Shown in pieces: positions 62,026 through 64,000 of a stretch of 64,000 bases of DNA. Position 1 is the first letter of the stretch; each line of letters starts with the position of its first letter. The position numbers and the translations under genes are program-made. The notes below the pieces were generated by a model. It worked only from the letters and a program-made list of their open reading frames with translations, was not told the origin of the DNA and ran no database searches. The stretch comes from Pseudomonas sp. ACM7 (GTDB lineage: Bacteria; Pseudomonadota; Gammaproteobacteria; Pseudomonadales; Pseudomonadaceae). The DNA lies in NCBI RefSeq assembly GCF_004136015.1, contig NZ_CP024866.1, positions 1,747,120 to 1,811,119 of the forward strand, read 5' to 3'.

Positions 62026-63432
62026 ATGACCTCCCTCAAAGACCGCTTGAAGCAAGGCAAGGATGCTCGCAAGAACTGCTCCCGCAGTTCGCAGGCGGCC
62101 ATGGGGAAAGTAAATCGCGACCCGCTGCCGCTGATCAAAACGTCCAGTGAAGGCCGGATCACGTCGCTGGTCGAGTTGCGCTACGGCCGCATGCTGGTCT
62201 CGCCGTTCACCTTCTATCGCGGCAACGCGCTGCTGCAAGCCCACGACTTGGCCGAAACAGCCAACATGGGCCTGGTATCGCCCATCTGCGGCGACAGTCA
62301 CCTGATGAACTTCGGAGGCTTTGCAACGCCGGAACGCAATCTGCTGTTCAGCGTCAACGATTTCGACGAAGCCCATCCCGGGCCTTGGGAATGGGACTTG
62401 AAACGTCTGGTGGCGAGTTTCGTAGTGGCCGCCCGCGACCTGCGCCATGGCGACACGGTCCAGGAAACAGTCTGCCGCCAGGTGGTCGGCGCCTACCAAC
62501 AGACCATGCTCGAGTGCGCCGAACAAAGCGCCATGGAAACCTGGTACGAGTCCATCACTTATAACGATCTGCGGCAACAGGCAAGCAAAGCGACCCTGGA
62601 GCATGTGGAGCGCGCCATCGAAAAAGCCGAACGTCGCACCCATGCTGAACTGCTGCCGAAGATCAGTGAACGTGACGCACATGGCCGACTGATCATTCGC
62701 GATGACCTGCCGGAAATTTTCCACTTACACAACAACACCACGCTGCTGGATGCCGATGACGACTGGCTGCGCCTGTCGGACTGGCGGCCGCTTTACGACA
62801 CGTTCATGCGCGACTATCCCGACACCCTGCAAGCCGACCGTCGCGAGCTGTTGTCGCGTTTTCATGCCCACGACATGGCGTTCAAAGTGGTCGGTGTGGG
62901 CAGCGTCGGGACTCGTTGCCTGGTGGCCCTGCTGACCGACGATCAGGAGTTCCCGCTGTTCCTGCAGTTCAAGGAGGCACGTCGTTCGGTGCTTGCCGAT
63001 TATGTGAAGACTAAATTGCGGGTGCGGCATAACGGTCAGCGCGTGGTCGATGGCCAACGGTTGATGCAATCGGCCAGTGACCTGTTCCTCGGCTGGACCA
63101 CCGGCCCCAGTGGTCGACACTTCTACGTGCGCCAGTTGCGCGATATGAAAGTCTCGGCTGAACTCGAGACTTTCGATGCGGACACCTTCGCCGCCTACGG
63201 ACGCATTTGTGGCCGCGCCTTGGCCCGTGCCCATGCCAAATCATCCGGGAACGCTGCACACATCAGTGGCTACATCGGCAAGAGCGATGCGCTGGCCGAC
63301 GCGCTGTTCAAGTATGCGCAAAGCTACACCGCGCAGAATGAGCGCGACTTCGAACGATTCCAGCAGGCCTGCCGCAAGGGCCGTTTGCGGGCGCGCTCGG
63401 AGGTGGACTTTGCGGCGGATCATTTGCCGTAG
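62026..63432 (+). CDS. DUF2252 family protein (kinase-like fold)
   Basis: The 468-residue protein begins MTSLKDRLKQGKDARKNCSR. DUF2252 features are visible: LVSPFTFYRGNALLQAHDLA, GDSHLMNFGGFATPERNLLFSVNDFDEAHPGPWEWDLKRL in segments (HLMNFGG, DFDEA, DLKRL), and VGVGSVGTRCLVALL. The fold is related to aminoglycoside/choline-kinase-type enzymes, but the substrate is unknown. The ATG at 62026 is chosen because the 41 in-frame codons upstream are not conserved. A terminator lies 110 bases downstream. Confidence 0.9.
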   Translation: MTSLKDRLKQGKDARKNCSRSSQAAMGKVNRDPLPLIKTSSEGRITSLVELRYGRMLVSPFTFYRGNALLQAHDLAETANMGLVSPICGDSHLMNFGGFATPERNLLFSVNDFDEAHPGPWEWDLKRLVASFVVAARDLRHGDTVQETVCRQVVGAYQQTMLECAEQSAMETWYESITYNDLRQQASKATLEHVERAIEKAERRTHAELLPKISERDAHGRLIIRDDLPEIFHLHNNTTLLDADDDWLRLSDWRPLYDTFMRDYPDTLQADRRELLSRFHAHDMAFKVVGVGSVGTRCLVALLTDDQEFPLFLQFKEARRSVLADYVKTKLRVRHNGQRVVDGQRLMQSASDLFLGWTTGPSGRHFYVRQLRDMKVSAELETFDADTFAAYGRICGRALARAHAKSSGNAAHISGYIGKSDALADALFKYAQSYTAQNERDFERFQQACRKGRLRARSEVDFAADHLP

Positions 63433-63541
63433 GCGTGTCTCAGGGCGTGAAGCGGCGAACTCATCGACATGAATTTTTCTTCACCCCATGACCTTTCACC
63501 AACGGGTACATTGCGCTCGCTCATTCAAGAAACTACGGTTT

Positions 63542-63567
63542 GCCCGCCCTCCCGCGGGCTTTTTTTT
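63542..63567 (+). terminator. Intrinsic terminator after the DUF2252 gene
   Basis: GCCCGC and GCGGGC pair around a six-base loop and are followed by eight T. It is strong on the plus strand. Apart from it the 63433-63699 gap shows nothing. Confidence 0.85.
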
Positions 63568-63699
63568 GCCTGCTGTTTTGTTTGCCCATGCACTAAAGAG
63601 TCCGTTTTTCGGGCCCTGCTGCAATCCCCTGACGCAAACCACTCCCGACACCGCCATAGGGTGTACCATCAAGCACTGTCCATCAGATATCAGTTAGCC

Positions 63700-64000
63700 A
63701 TGTCCACGCTAAGCGATGAGAGCCGCCAGATCGTAGCTTCTCTGGCGCACCGCGTTGGCCCCAACGCTGACATTGCAACAGTCGCGCAAGCGATCGCATC
63801 AATATTGCAGGATATGGACGCAGCCCTCACGCCCATCATTGGCCAGCAAGGGGTTGTCGCGCTTTATCGCCGCAGCCTTCATCTGTGCGCCTCCAGCCAT
63901 CCGCGTTTGGCCGGCACCTATGACAGTGTGCAGGCGGCCTCCCTGGATCTGACGGCCCTCAAGTCCGTACTCGTTGAGCAAAGCGATGCCGATGCGCTGT
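63700..64000 (+). CDS. Unidentified protein, N-terminal part (runs off the window)
   Basis: An ATG at 63700 opens a frame that stays open to the window end, giving 100 residues, beginning MSTLSDESRQIVASLAHRVG and continuing with helical, Leu/Ala-rich sequence (ALTPIIGQQGVVALYRRSLH). The codon use is host-like. No family is recognised from this part, and no ribosome-binding site is strong. It reads away from the DUF2252 gene. Confidence 0.7.
   Translation, partial: MSTLSDESRQIVASLAHRVGPNADIATVAQAIASILQDMDAALTPIIGQQGVVALYRRSLHLCASSHPRLAGTYDSVQAASLDLTALKSVLVEQSDADAL

Overview
The window is a chromosome segment of a fluorescent-group Pseudomonas. This rests on gene order (grpE-dnaK-dnaJ-dapB-carAB-greA; rlmE-ftsH-folP-glmM-tpiA-secG-tRNA-Leu-tRNA-fMet-rimP-nusA-infB-rbfA-truB), the high GC of the core genes, a Pseudomonas-type REP doublet, and a tmRNA encoding the tag ANDETYGEYALAA. 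Species level is not resolved.

Bases 1-29060 are almost all housekeeping genes. A long minus-strand block covers translation initiation and ribosome maturation, two tRNAs, secretion, glycolysis, cell-wall precursor and folate synthesis, the FtsH protease, rRNA methylation, carbamoyl-phosphate and lysine synthesis, and the Hsp70 machine. Clear sigma-32 promoters lie before grpE and dnaK, and a LexA box lies before recN. fur, bamE, a transporter-ratA-rnfH operon and smpB follow. Bases 29177-37814 are a lactate module: a GntR-family regulator, a perfect 17-bp operator, lactate permease, LutABC and a large FAD/Fe-S dehydrogenase, mostly joined by 4-base overlaps. A 126-bp MITE-like element and two paralogous small secreted proteins lead to ssrA.

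Bases ~39500-60246 are a ~20.7-kb genomic island inserted in the 3' end of ssrA. A P4-type tyrosine integrase sits next to ssrA. Paired integrase-arm-like repeats occur at both ends (39637-39660 and 60153-60176), and a degenerate copy of the ssrA end at 60224-60246 is the best attR candidate. The left half looks like satellite or ICE material: an integrase fragment, a YagK/YfjJ-type replication protein, AlpA, DUF932, a RadC-like protein with an early stop, an XRE regulator with two operator-like sites, and three small envelope-type proteins. The right half is a predicted DNA-modification and defence module. It has a 5-methylcytosine methyltransferase, a Vsr endonuclease, and a tightly overlapping five-gene operon: Z1 superfamily-II helicase, GHKL (paraMORC-like) ATPase, two proteins of unknown function, and a PD-(D/E)XK nuclease. 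A broken IS5-family element lies just upstream of this operon. This module is the main biological interest of the window. Its architecture fits restriction-modification loci predicted by comparative genomics, but the role of two components and the mechanism cannot be read from the sequence.

Beyond the island the host chromosome resumes with a frameshifted cysteine hydrolase, a secreted lysozyme-inhibitor-like protein, a DUF2252 protein and the start of an unidentified gene.
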